A stretch of 64,000 nt of DNA from the NCBI RefSeq assembly GCF_000423365.1, contig NZ_AUHV01000002.1, positions 186,001 to 250,000 of the forward strand. Reading direction: 5' to 3'. This document shows, piece by piece, positions 34,765 through 42,551 of the stretch (position 1 is its first letter; each line of letters starts with the position of its first letter). Made by a program: the position numbers and the translations under genes. Below the pieces are notes generated by a model. It was not told where the DNA came from. It worked only from the letters and a program-made list of their open reading frames with translations, and made no database searches. The DNA is from Maritalea myrionectae DSM 19524 (GTDB taxonomy: Bacteria; Pseudomonadota; Alphaproteobacteria; Rhizobiales; Devosiaceae).

Positions 34765-34948
34765 CTGGCCCAGGGCACAGCTCCGGGCCAGCGACTACAG
34801 GAAAAAGCTGCATTTTGACAGCAGAGGGTTATCGACAGCCCCGCGTCCGACAAACGATCGGACACAATAAAACGACCGGAAAAATCCGGCGCATACATTA
34901 GAGATCAACTCTAAGATCTAAGAGGAACTAATAACGGCTCAAAAGAGC
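34765..34948. repeat. Run of five short hairpins in the ureidopropionase-dihydropyrimidinase gap
   Basis: The 208-base gap holds CTGGCCC/GGGCCAG (34765-34771 and 34785-34791), GTCCGA/TCGGAC (34845-34850, 34858-34863), CCGGA/TCCGG (34876-34880, 34885-34889), TTAGAG/CTCTAA (34898-34903, 34909-34914) and GCTC/GAGC (34937-34940, 34945-34948). None has a T-run. The fourth can refold with following bases (AGATC with GATCT). The dihydropyrimidinase ribosome site AGGAGG is at 34956-34961. The other gaps in this operon are mostly under 50 bases. Confidence 0.55.
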
Positions 34949-34966
34949 GACCCATAGGAGGAAGAT

Positions 34967-36421
34967 ATGGCATCGAAAGTGATCAAAGGCGGGACAGTTG
35001 TCACCGCAGATTTGACTTATCAGGCAGACGTCAAAACAGAAGGCGGCGTGATCACCGAGATTGGGCCCAACCTTTCTGGCGATGAAGTGCTGGACGCGAC
35101 AGGCTGTTATGTGATGCCGGGCGGTATTGACCCGCACACCCATATGGAGATGCCCTTTATGGGCACCTATTCCAGCGATGATTTTGAAAGCGGCACCCGC
35201 GCGGCGCTGGCCGGCGGCACCACCATGGTGGTGGATTTCTGTCTGCCGAGCCCTGGCCAATCGCTGTTGGAAGCGCGGCAAATGTGGGACAATAAATCCA
35301 CGCGTGCCAATTGTGATTATTCATTCCATATGGCCGTAACCTGGTGGAATGAGCAGGTATTCAACGAGATGCCTGAAATCACCAAACAGGGCATCAACAC
35401 CTTCAAGCATTTTATGGCCTATAAAGGCGCCTTGATGGTGGAAGATGATGAAATGTATGCCTCCTTCAAGCGCTGTGCCGAGATTGGCGCCCTGCCCTTG
35501 GTGCATGCGGAAAATGGCGATGTGGTGGCGCAATTGCAGGAGCAGTTGCTGGCCGATGGCAATAATGGGCCGGAAGCACACGCCTATTCTCGTCCACCGG
35601 AAGTGGAAGGCGAAGCCACCAACCGCGCGATCATGATTGCCGATATGGCAGGCGTGCCGGTTTATATTGTGCACACCTCCAGTGAGCAGGCGCACGAAGC
35701 CATTCGTCGCGCGCGGCAAAACGGCATTCGTGTGTTTGGCGAACCACTCATTCAGCACCTCACCCTTGATGACAGCGAATATGCCAACAAGGATTGGGAC
35801 CATGCGGCCCGCCGGGTAATGTCACCCCCGTTCCGCAATAAAAAGCACCAAGATAGCCTTTGGAACGGTCTGCAATCAGGCAGCTTGCAAGTTGTAGCGA
35901 CGGACCATTGTGCGTTCACCACCGAGCAGAAGCGCTACGGCGTGGGCGACTTCACCAAGATCCCGAACGGCACAGGCGGTTTGGAAGACCGGATGCCGAT
36001 GCTGTGGACCTATGGGGTGAATACCGGCCGCTTGACCATGAATGAATTTGTGGCGGTTACGTCCACCAACAGTGCGAAAATCCTCAACATGTATCCTAAA
36101 AAGGGTGCGATTTTGGTGGGGGCCGACGCTGATTTGGTGGTTTGGGATCCGAACAAGGAAAAGACCATCGAATCCAAAACACAGCAATCTGCCATCGACT
36201 ACAATGTGTTTGAAGGCAAGCATGTGAAAGGCCTGCCCCGCTTCACCCTGAGCCGCGGCAAAGTGGTGATTGATGACGGTGCAGTGAAAACTGAGGAAGG
36301 CCATGGCAAGTTTGTGGAACGCGATTCCTTCGGTGCCACCAACAAAGCCTTGTCGAAATGGAAAGAGCTGACCGCACCGCGCAAAGTTGAACGTACCGGC
36401 ATTCCGGCAAGTGGGGTTTAA
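34967..36421 (+). CDS. hydA: Dihydropyrimidinase (D-hydantoinase)
   Basis: Binuclear zinc amidohydrolase of 484 residues that opens dihydrouracil to N-carbamoyl-beta-alanine. Metal ligands are His57 and His59 (GIDPHTHMEMPFMG), the carboxylated Lys153 (HFMAYKGALMV), the His in LVHAENGDVV, the His in YIVHTSSEQAHEAI and the Asp in ATDHCAF. The substrate loop after TYSSDDFESGTRAA is typical of dihydropyrimidinases. A strong AGGAGG lies six bases before the ATG. Allantoinase is less likely given the neighbours. Confidence 0.94.
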   Translation: MASKVIKGGTVVTADLTYQADVKTEGGVITEIGPNLSGDEVLDATGCYVMPGGIDPHTHMEMPFMGTYSSDDFESGTRAALAGGTTMVVDFCLPSPGQSLLEARQMWDNKSTRANCDYSFHMAVTWWNEQVFNEMPEITKQGINTFKHFMAYKGALMVEDDEMYASFKRCAEIGALPLVHAENGDVVAQLQEQLLADGNNGPEAHAYSRPPEVEGEATNRAIMIADMAGVPVYIVHTSSEQAHEAIRRARQNGIRVFGEPLIQHLTLDDSEYANKDWDHAARRVMSPPFRNKKHQDSLWNGLQSGSLQVVATDHCAFTTEQKRYGVGDFTKIPNGTGGLEDRMPMLWTYGVNTGRLTMNEFVAVTSTNSAKILNMYPKKGAILVGADADLVVWDPNKEKTIESKTQQSAIDYNVFEGKHVKGLPRFTLSRGKVVIDDGAVKTEEGHGKFVERDSFGATNKALSKWKELTAPRKVERTGIPASGV

Positions 36422-36429
36422 TCCGAATA

Positions 36430-37215
36430 ATGGAGCAGAACACAGTAATCCAGACACAGAATCTGGACCTCACCTTTGAAACCAATGATGGCCCGGTTCA
36501 TGCCCTAAAAGGAATTGATCTGAGCATTGATCGGGGCGAATTTGTCTCATTTATCGGCCCTTCCGGGTGCGGCAAGACCACGCTTTTGCGGGTGATTGCG
36601 GATTTGGAAAAGCCCACGGGCGGCTCCATTGAAGTCAATGGCATGACGCCTGAAGAGGCGCGGATGAAGCGGGCTTATGGCTATGTGTTTCAATCGGCAG
36701 CGCTTTATCCATGGCGGACCATTGGCGACAATATCGCCTTGCCGCTTGAGGTGATGGGCGTTGACAAAGCCAAGCGCGAAGAGCTGGTGAAAAAGAACCT
36801 TGAATTGGTCAATCTTGATGGATTTGCCAACAAGTTTCCATGGCAGCTTTCGGGCGGCATGCAGCAGCGTGCCTCCATCGCCCGGGCGCTGAGCTTTGAT
36901 CCGGATATGTTGTTGATGGACGAACCCTTCGGCGCGCTCGATGAAATCGTGCGGGATTATCTCAACGAGCAATTGTTGGATCTTTGGGCCAAAACAAAAA
37001 AGACCGTGGTGTTTGTGACCCACTCGATCCCTGAGGCGGTGTTCCTGTCCACCAAGATTGTGGTGATGAGCCCCCGTCCGGGCCGAATACACGAGATTAT
37101 CGACTGTGATTTGGGGGACAATCGCACATTGGATATTCGCGAAACCCCGCGTTTCATCGAAATTGCACATCAGGTGCGCGAAGGCCTAAAGCTGGGGCAT
37201 GCCGATGACACATGA
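36430..37215 (+). CDS. ABC transporter ATPase (nitrate/taurine/pyrimidine-precursor type)
   Basis: A 261-residue importer ATPase of the TauB/SsuB group. Walker A is GPSGCGKTTLLR, signature LSGGMQQRASIARAL, Walker B DMLLMDEPFGALD, and the switch His is in VFVTHSIPEAVFLS. The ATG lies nine bases after the dihydropyrimidinase stop. Together with the two permeases and the NMT1-type binding protein it should import a pyrimidine or its dihydro or carbamoyl derivative. Confidence 0.9.
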   Translation: MEQNTVIQTQNLDLTFETNDGPVHALKGIDLSIDRGEFVSFIGPSGCGKTTLLRVIADLEKPTGGSIEVNGMTPEEARMKRAYGYVFQSAALYPWRTIGDNIALPLEVMGVDKAKREELVKKNLELVNLDGFANKFPWQLSGGMQQRASIARALSFDPDMLLMDEPFGALDEIVRDYLNEQLLDLWAKTKKTVVFVTHSIPEAVFLSTKIVVMSPRPGRIHEIIDCDLGDNRTLDIRETPRFIEIAHQVREGLKLGHADDT

Positions 37216-38104
37216 TCGAGAGGGATTTTCCGCTTTTTTACATGATCGGTTAATCCCGATCGGTACGGTGCTCATTGGCATTTTCATGCTGTGGTATGTG
37301 TTCACGGTGGTGCTCAACGCGCCCTTTGAACGCGATCAGGCTGCACGGGCGGACACCGAAATTTCAACCACCCAGCTCATCGCCAACACCATGGCGCAAA
37401 AGCGACCCATTTTGCCTGCGCCGCATCAAGTGGCCGTGGAGATTTGGGAAACAACCGTTGAAAAGAAAATCACGTCTAAACGTTCATTGGTTTATCATAC
37501 GTGGGTGACGCTCTCTTCAACTTTGCTGGGTTTTGCCATGGGCACTGTGCTCGGCATTTTACTGGCCGTCGGCATCGTTCATTCGCGGGTTTTGGACAAG
37601 AGTTTGATGCCGTGGATCATCACCTCACAAACCATCCCCATTTTGGCCATCGCGCCGATGGTGATTGTGGTGTTGAACGCGATTGGTATTTCGGGGCTCT
37701 TACCCAAAGCGGTGATCTCCATGTATCTGTCGTTCTTCCCGGTGGCTGTGGGCATGGTGAAAGGGCTTCGCTCGCCCGAAGTGATGCATTTGGACCTGAT
37801 GCACACCTATAATGCCAGCCGATCCCAGGTGTTTTGGAAGCTACGTTGGCCTGCTTCAGTGCCGTTTCTGTTCACGTCGATGAAGGTTGCAGTCGCAATC
37901 TCATTGGTCGGCGCGATTGTGGGTGAATTGCCCACTGGTGCATCGGCAGGCTTGGGCGCGCGGCTTTTGTCTGGCTCTTATTACGGCCAAACAATTCAAA
38001 TCTGGTCAGCGCTCATTGCAGCCTCTTTATTGGCCGCCGCTTTGGTGATGGTTGTTGATGTTATTGGTCGCACAGTGACCCGACGCATGGGGATGGCAGC
38101 ATGA
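37199..38104 (+). CDS. ABC transporter permease (first of two)
   Basis: A 301-residue TauC/SsuC-like permease with about six helices; an N-terminal tail of roughly 20 residues precedes the first. The ATPase-docking loop is MHTYNASRSQVFWKLRWPAS. It overlaps the ATPase gene by 17 bases (ATG 37199) or 11 bases (ATG 37205). A long periplasmic stretch follows the first helix (ERDQAARADTEISTTQ), which is unusual for the smaller members of the family. Confidence 0.88.
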   Translation: MPMTHDREGFSAFLHDRLIPIGTVLIGIFMLWYVFTVVLNAPFERDQAARADTEISTTQLIANTMAQKRPILPAPHQVAVEIWETTVEKKITSKRSLVYHTWVTLSSTLLGFAMGTVLGILLAVGIVHSRVLDKSLMPWIITSQTIPILAIAPMVIVVLNAIGISGLLPKAVISMYLSFFPVAVGMVKGLRSPEVMHLDLMHTYNASRSQVFWKLRWPASVPFLFTSMKVAVAISLVGAIVGELPTGASAGLGARLLSGSYYGQTIQIWSALIAASLLAAALVMVVDVIGRTVTRRMGMAA

Positions 38105-38964
38105 ATATGACTTGGATTATTGTCGCGCTAGCTTTCTGGATTGCCACTTGGGCGATCAACCAAAAGCTGGCCAAAATGCGCTTCGACGACAACACCGTGC
38201 AAACCAGCGTGGATATTTTCATCCCCATTCTATTTGGCGCAGCTTTGCTGATGCTGTGGGAAGGATTTTGTCGCGGGTTTAACGTGCCAACCGTGTTGTT
38301 GCCGCCGCCATCTATGATTTGGGGCCGGATCACCAACTCAGTGGATATTTTGTGGGCTGACTTTCAGCAAACCTATTTGAAGGCTGTTCTTGCTGGATAT
38401 GCCATTGGCTGCGGTTCAGGCTTTGTTGCCGCTATCATTGTGGACCGCATCCCGTTTTTGCGCAAAGGCCTGTTGCCCGTGGGCAATTTGGTGGCCGCAT
38501 TACCGATTGTAGGCATGGCCCCCATTATGGTGATGTGGTTCGGCTTTGACTGGCCGTCAAAAGCCGCCATCGTGGTGATCATGACCTTCTTCCCCATGTT
38601 GGTGAACACGGTCTCTGGCTTGGCCGCCACAGGTCACATCGAACGGGATTTGATGCACACTTACGCCTCAAACTACTGGCAGACGCTGCTCAAAGTGCGC
38701 CTGCCTGCGGCGATGCCGTTTATTTTTAATGCGCTTAAAATCAATTCCACATTGGCATTGATTGGCGCGATTGTTGCCGAGTTTTTCGGCACACCGATTG
38801 TTGGCATGGGTTTCCGCATCTCCACCGAGGTGGGGCGGATGAATGTTGACATGGTCTGGGCTGAGATTTTTGTCGCGGCTCTCGCCGGCTCCCTCTCCTA
38901 TGGGCTTCTTGCCTTGCTGGAACGGGCAGTCACTTTTTGGCACCCTTCCTATCGGACAAAATAA
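38101..38964 (+). CDS. ABC transporter permease (second of two)
   Basis: A 287-residue permease of the same type, overlapping the previous stop as ATGA. About six helices, with the docking loop MHTYASNYWQTLLKVRLPAA. It is clearly a paralogue of the gene before it, so the importer has a heterodimeric channel rather than the usual homodimer of TauC-type systems. Confidence 0.88.
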   Translation: MNMTWIIVALAFWIATWAINQKLAKMRFDDNTVQTSVDIFIPILFGAALLMLWEGFCRGFNVPTVLLPPPSMIWGRITNSVDILWADFQQTYLKAVLAGYAIGCGSGFVAAIIVDRIPFLRKGLLPVGNLVAALPIVGMAPIMVMWFGFDWPSKAAIVVIMTFFPMLVNTVSGLAATGHIERDLMHTYASNYWQTLLKVRLPAAMPFIFNALKINSTLALIGAIVAEFFGTPIVGMGFRISTEVGRMNVDMVWAEIFVAALAGSLSYGLLALLERAVTFWHPSYRTK

Positions 38965-39013
38965 TAATAACAACCGATTTGGAATTTATAGAGGACTTTG
39001 AAGAGGAAACAGG

Positions 39014-40006
39014 ATGAAAAAAACACTCGCACTGACTTTAGGGCTGGCAACCAGCCTTATGGCCGCAACAACAGGCTTGGCACAAGACAAGCTTACGCTG
39101 CAGCTCAAATGGGTCACGCAAGCCCAATTTGCCGGATATTATGTTGCACAGGACAAAGGCTATTATGATGAAGCTGGTCTTGATGTGGAAATCAAGGCAG
39201 GCGGTCCAGATATTGCGCCACCACAAGTGATTGCTGGCGGCGGCGCTGACGTGATCGTTGACTGGATGCCATCTGCTTTGGCTTCACGCGAAAAAGGCGT
39301 GCCTTTGGTCAATATCGCCCAACCTTTCAAACGCTCCGGCATGATGCTGACTTGCTTGAAAGAAACCGGCATCAAATCACCAGACGATTTCCCCGGCAGA
39401 ACGCTTGGCGTGTGGTTCTTTGGCAATGAATATCCATTCCTATCTTGGATGAGCCAGTTGGGGCTACCGACTGACGGCAGCGAAGGCGGTGTGACCGTTT
39501 TGAAGCAAGGCTTTAACGTAGATCCATTGTTGCAAAAACAAGCCGATTGCGTATCCACAATGACCTACAATGAATATTGGCAGATCATTGACGCAGGCAT
39601 TTCTGAAGATGAATTGGTGACCTTCAAATATGAAAATGCGGGCGTTGCCACGTTGGAAGATGGCCTATACGTGCTGGAAGAAGACCTTGATGATCCAGAA
39701 ATGGTCGACAAGTTCGCGCGGTTTGTTGAAGCCTCAATGAAGGGCTGGAAATACGCGGAAGAGAACCCAGACGAAGCTGCTGACATCGTGCTAGAAAATG
39801 ATGATACTGGCGCTCAAACTGAAGAGCACCAGCGTCGCATGATGCGCGAAGTTTCTAAGCTGACTGCGGGCACAGATGGCAGTTTGGATGAAGACGATTA
39901 TAACCGCACAGTGGCTACATTGTTGGCTGGCGGTTCTGATCCGGTGATTTCAGCGCCACCTAAAAATGCGTGGACATCAATTGTGACCGATAAAATCGGC
40001 ATGTAA
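39014..40006 (+). CDS. NMT1/THI5-like periplasmic binding protein
   Basis: A 330-residue binding protein with a signal peptide (about residues 1-23, ending TTGLA|QDK). It has the NMT1/THI5-type pattern LQLKWVTQAQFAGYYVAQDK and YYDEAGLDVEIKAGGP, as in ThiY and related pyrimidine-binding proteins. A GAGG ribosome site precedes the ATG. Location at the end of the pyrimidine operon suggests that it captures uracil, thymine or a hydantoin-like relative. The transcript ends at the terminator at 40031-40066. Confidence 0.9.
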   Translation: MKKTLALTLGLATSLMAATTGLAQDKLTLQLKWVTQAQFAGYYVAQDKGYYDEAGLDVEIKAGGPDIAPPQVIAGGGADVIVDWMPSALASREKGVPLVNIAQPFKRSGMMLTCLKETGIKSPDDFPGRTLGVWFFGNEYPFLSWMSQLGLPTDGSEGGVTVLKQGFNVDPLLQKQADCVSTMTYNEYWQIIDAGISEDELVTFKYENAGVATLEDGLYVLEEDLDDPEMVDKFARFVEASMKGWKYAEENPDEAADIVLENDDTGAQTEEHQRRMMREVSKLTAGTDGSLDEDDYNRTVATLLAGGSDPVISAPPKNAWTSIVTDKIGM

Positions 40007-40030
40007 GCCATATCGTTCACGATCGTAAAA

Positions 40031-40066
40031 AAAAGCGCGGCTCTTTTCACAAGGAGCCGCGCTTTT
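40031..40066. terminator. Bidirectional intrinsic terminator
   Basis: AAAAGCGCGGCTC (40031-40043) pairs with GAGCCGCGCTTTT (40054-40066), a 13-bp stem. T-runs follow on both strands (TTTTCTATTT on plus, and eight T's on minus from the A-run at 40026-40034). It serves the pyrimidine operon and the convergent TRAP binding-protein gene. Confidence 0.92.
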
Positions 40067-40093
40067 CTATTTGAGCATCAAATGCGCAATTGA

Positions 40094-41128
40094 TTATTGA
40101 TTGTGCGCCGCAATCGCATCCTTTGCCGATTGCAACAATGCCTCACCCTCGATACCGGCCTTATTGGCCTCATCAACCCAGCGGGTAATAACAGGCTTCA
40201 ACGCTTGTTCAAAAGCATCTGTCTGCGCTTGTTCCAAAACGATGTGTTCGTTGCCCGCCGCGGTGGCCTGCTCGATACCTTCAATATCGTTTTCCGCCCA
40301 AACCTGGCCCAATTGCGCGAGCCATTCGGGACCAGAATGATCTTTAAAGATCTGCTGAATATCCTCCGGCAAGCTATCCCATTTGCCCTTATTCATCGAC
40401 ATTTGGAACACCAATGTGCCGAAGCGGGTTTGGTCTGCGCCTTCAATTTGATATTGGGTTTGCTGTTCCAGCTTCAGTGAAGGGATAATCTCAAACGGTA
40501 CAAAAGCCGCATCAACTGTCTTTTTCGACAAGGCTTGCGGCAAACTTGGCACTGGCATCGCGACGGGCGCGGCATCCAGCGCTTCAATGGTCCACGCGCC
40601 TGTGCGTGATGGCGTGCGGATTTTCAACCCCGCCACATCTGCCGGAGTGCGCACGTCCTTGTCGACAGTGTGCAAGCCATTGCCCTGGTGCACATGCAAA
40701 AACATGACCTCAAGGCCTTTATATTCTTCGCGCAAGTGATCTTCAAACAGATCATGCATGGCCAAATTGGTGGCGGCTGGATCGTTGCGGTGCACGAAGG
40801 GCAATTCAAACACTTCCGTGCGTGGGAAAAGGCCAGCGGTATAGCCATTCACGGTCCACACGATATCGACAACCCCATCACGGGCCTGGCCAACCAACTC
40901 AGGTGGTGTACCGCCCAGTGACATTGAGGGGTAGATTTCGATCTCAACGCGGCCATCAGAGGCCTTTTCAATTGCTTCAGCCCATGGCGCAACTGTTTCC
41001 AGATGCGACGGGGTTTGTGGCCCCAAAAAGTGATGCAATTTGAAATTATACTCGGCCGCGAATGAAGCAGAGCTTACAAGCAAACCTGTGGCAAGGCCAA
41101 GCATAGCGGCGATTTTTGGGGTGTTCAT
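40094..41128 (-). CDS. TRAP transporter substrate-binding protein (DctP family), orphan
   Basis: A 344-residue periplasmic binding protein with a signal peptide (about 1-24, SSASFA|AEYN). DctP motifs are seen in YNFKLHHFLGPQTPSH, GRVEIEIYPSMSLGG and GLKIRTPSRTGAWTIEALDA with the Arg that binds the carboxylate (IRTPSR). The small and large membrane subunits (DctQ, DctM) are not in the window. It lies 186 bases downstream of the nitrilase gene on the same strand and may serve its substrate. Confidence 0.88.
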   Translation of the reverse strand: MNTPKIAAMLGLATGLLVSSASFAAEYNFKLHHFLGPQTPSHLETVAPWAEAIEKASDGRVEIEIYPSMSLGGTPPELVGQARDGVVDIVWTVNGYTAGLFPRTEVFELPFVHRNDPAATNLAMHDLFEDHLREEYKGLEVMFLHVHQGNGLHTVDKDVRTPADVAGLKIRTPSRTGAWTIEALDAAPVAMPVPSLPQALSKKTVDAAFVPFEIIPSLKLEQQTQYQIEGADQTRFGTLVFQMSMNKGKWDSLPEDIQQIFKDHSGPEWLAQLGQVWAENDIEGIEQATAAGNEHIVLEQAQTDAFEQALKPVITRWVDEANKAGIEGEALLQSAKDAIAAHNQ

Positions 41129-41314
41129 CTCAGGTTATCCTTTCCGGTTTCAGTTCCAACTGAAACAATTTGAGGGACATACTGGGCTTTCGCCCGATTG
41201 GGCGCACCATTCACAATTTAGATGCAACAAGCAACTGCTAAATGCGCGGTATGGCCGAAAGTTGACGCACCAATTCGAGACCAAAACGTTGTGGCAGGCG
41301 TTGGTGCGCCTGCC

Positions 41315-42262
41315 CTATTCGGTGAAATGAACGGTCGATTGTCGTTCCCGATTAATCTCAAGGCGGGTTACGTCGGGGCGTGCATAATGGCCAGCCACAT
41401 CAAAGTTTTGTCGCGCTTCACGCACCATCCGATGGTCCAGCTCGACGCAGAACAGCCCCTCTTGTTCAGTTTGTGGGGACAGCAGCCAATCGCCATTGGG
41501 CGCCGCAACCGCGGAGCCGCCATTGGCAAAATAGTTGGGCGCATTTTCCATCATCAGCTCATAGACGGGTAGATCGTTGGGCATATCTGATGGGCGCATA
41601 ATACCTGACGCCGACACGACGAAAGACCGCCCTTCCAGTGCAACAAATCGAGTGATGTCCTGCGTTAAACCGTTGGAGCCTGGCCACACGGCAATGCGCA
41701 GATCTTCGCCCTGACCGTAAAGCGCCGCACGAGCCAAGGGCAGCCAGTTTTCATAGCAATTCAGCCCGCCCAGAGTGAACGCGTTCAATTGATGGGTGCG
41801 CAAACCATGACCATCGCCCTGCGCCCAGACCAAACGTTCTTCGTAAGTGGGTTGCAGCTTACGATGGACCGAACCGACTTCGCCTGTCTTATCGATGTAA
41901 ACCAGTGTGCAATAAAGACTGTGGCCGCCTCTGTCTGGCGCGCGTTCCATCACCCCAAGATAGGTTGCGATTTGATGCTCTGCGCATAGTATTGCCAGCG
42001 GGGCCAAATCACCGCGCTCAATCACCACACCTTGATCGAGATAATGGGCATACATTTGTTTTTGCAGCGGCGAATTAAACCGCGCGCCTTCGGTGCGTTC
42101 CACCCAAAATGGGTAACCCGGCACCAAGGCCTCACCAAACACAACCAGATCGGATTTTTCCTCGTCCGCCTGCCGAATAAAGTCGGCGACTTTTTGCAAG
42201 GTGGCGTCGCGATTTAGCCAAACCGGTGCGATTTGCGCGATGGCGACTTTAAGCTCGTTCAT
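41315..42262 (-). CDS. Nitrilase (carbon-nitrogen hydrolase family)
   Basis: A 315-residue enzyme from the ATG at 42260-42262. The catalytic triad is Glu44 (VFGEALVPGYPFWV), Lys135 (VHRKLQPTYEERLVW) and Cys169 (LGGLNCYENWLPLAR). HRKL-P-T-x-ER and CYENW-P-L are the marks of true nitrilases (branch 1), which turn nitriles to carboxylic acids and ammonia, as opposed to amidases or carbamoylases. That it acts on ureidopropionate is unlikely because the M20 enzyme nearby does that. Substrate unknown; aliphatic nitriles or cyano-acids are possible. Confidence 0.87.
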   Translation of the reverse strand: MNELKVAIAQIAPVWLNRDATLQKVADFIRQADEEKSDLVVFGEALVPGYPFWVERTEGARFNSPLQKQMYAHYLDQGVVIERGDLAPLAILCAEHQIATYLGVMERAPDRGGHSLYCTLVYIDKTGEVGSVHRKLQPTYEERLVWAQGDGHGLRTHQLNAFTLGGLNCYENWLPLARAALYGQGEDLRIAVWPGSNGLTQDITRFVALEGRSFVVSASGIMRPSDMPNDLPVYELMMENAPNYFANGGSAVAAPNGDWLLSPQTEQEGLFCVELDHRMVREARQNFDVAGHYARPDVTRLEINRERQSTVHFTE

Positions 42263-42328
42263 TTTCAATCCCCACTTTTTTACACAATGTGGGCAAGGGA
42301 AAATGTGACGGTCAATGAGAAATGCAAA

Positions 42329-42354
42329 AGCCACACTTGGCTTAAAGTGTGGCT
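42329..42354 (-). terminator. Probable terminator of the SulP operon
   Basis: AGCCACACTT (42329-42338) pairs with AAGTGTGGCT (42345-42354), a 10-bp stem over six bases; on the minus strand TTTTGCATTT follows. It lies about 200 bases past the sulP stop. The rest of the 289-base gap (42263-42551) shows nothing else I can support. Confidence 0.6.
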
Positions 42355-42551
42355 AGTTTGCGTTTCGCAGGGCGAGATCAGCAGGAGTGCTGGGTATCTT
42401 TAAGTTAATGTCCTGCCACTCGCCGCTACGAAGTTTAGCAAGGGCATTATCACCCTATTATAGAGGCGTTGACGAATATATTCCGCGAAGGGCCGCATTT
42501 GAACTAATTGAATCAATCAACTAGGGAAAATTGCGCCAGTTACAACCTCAA

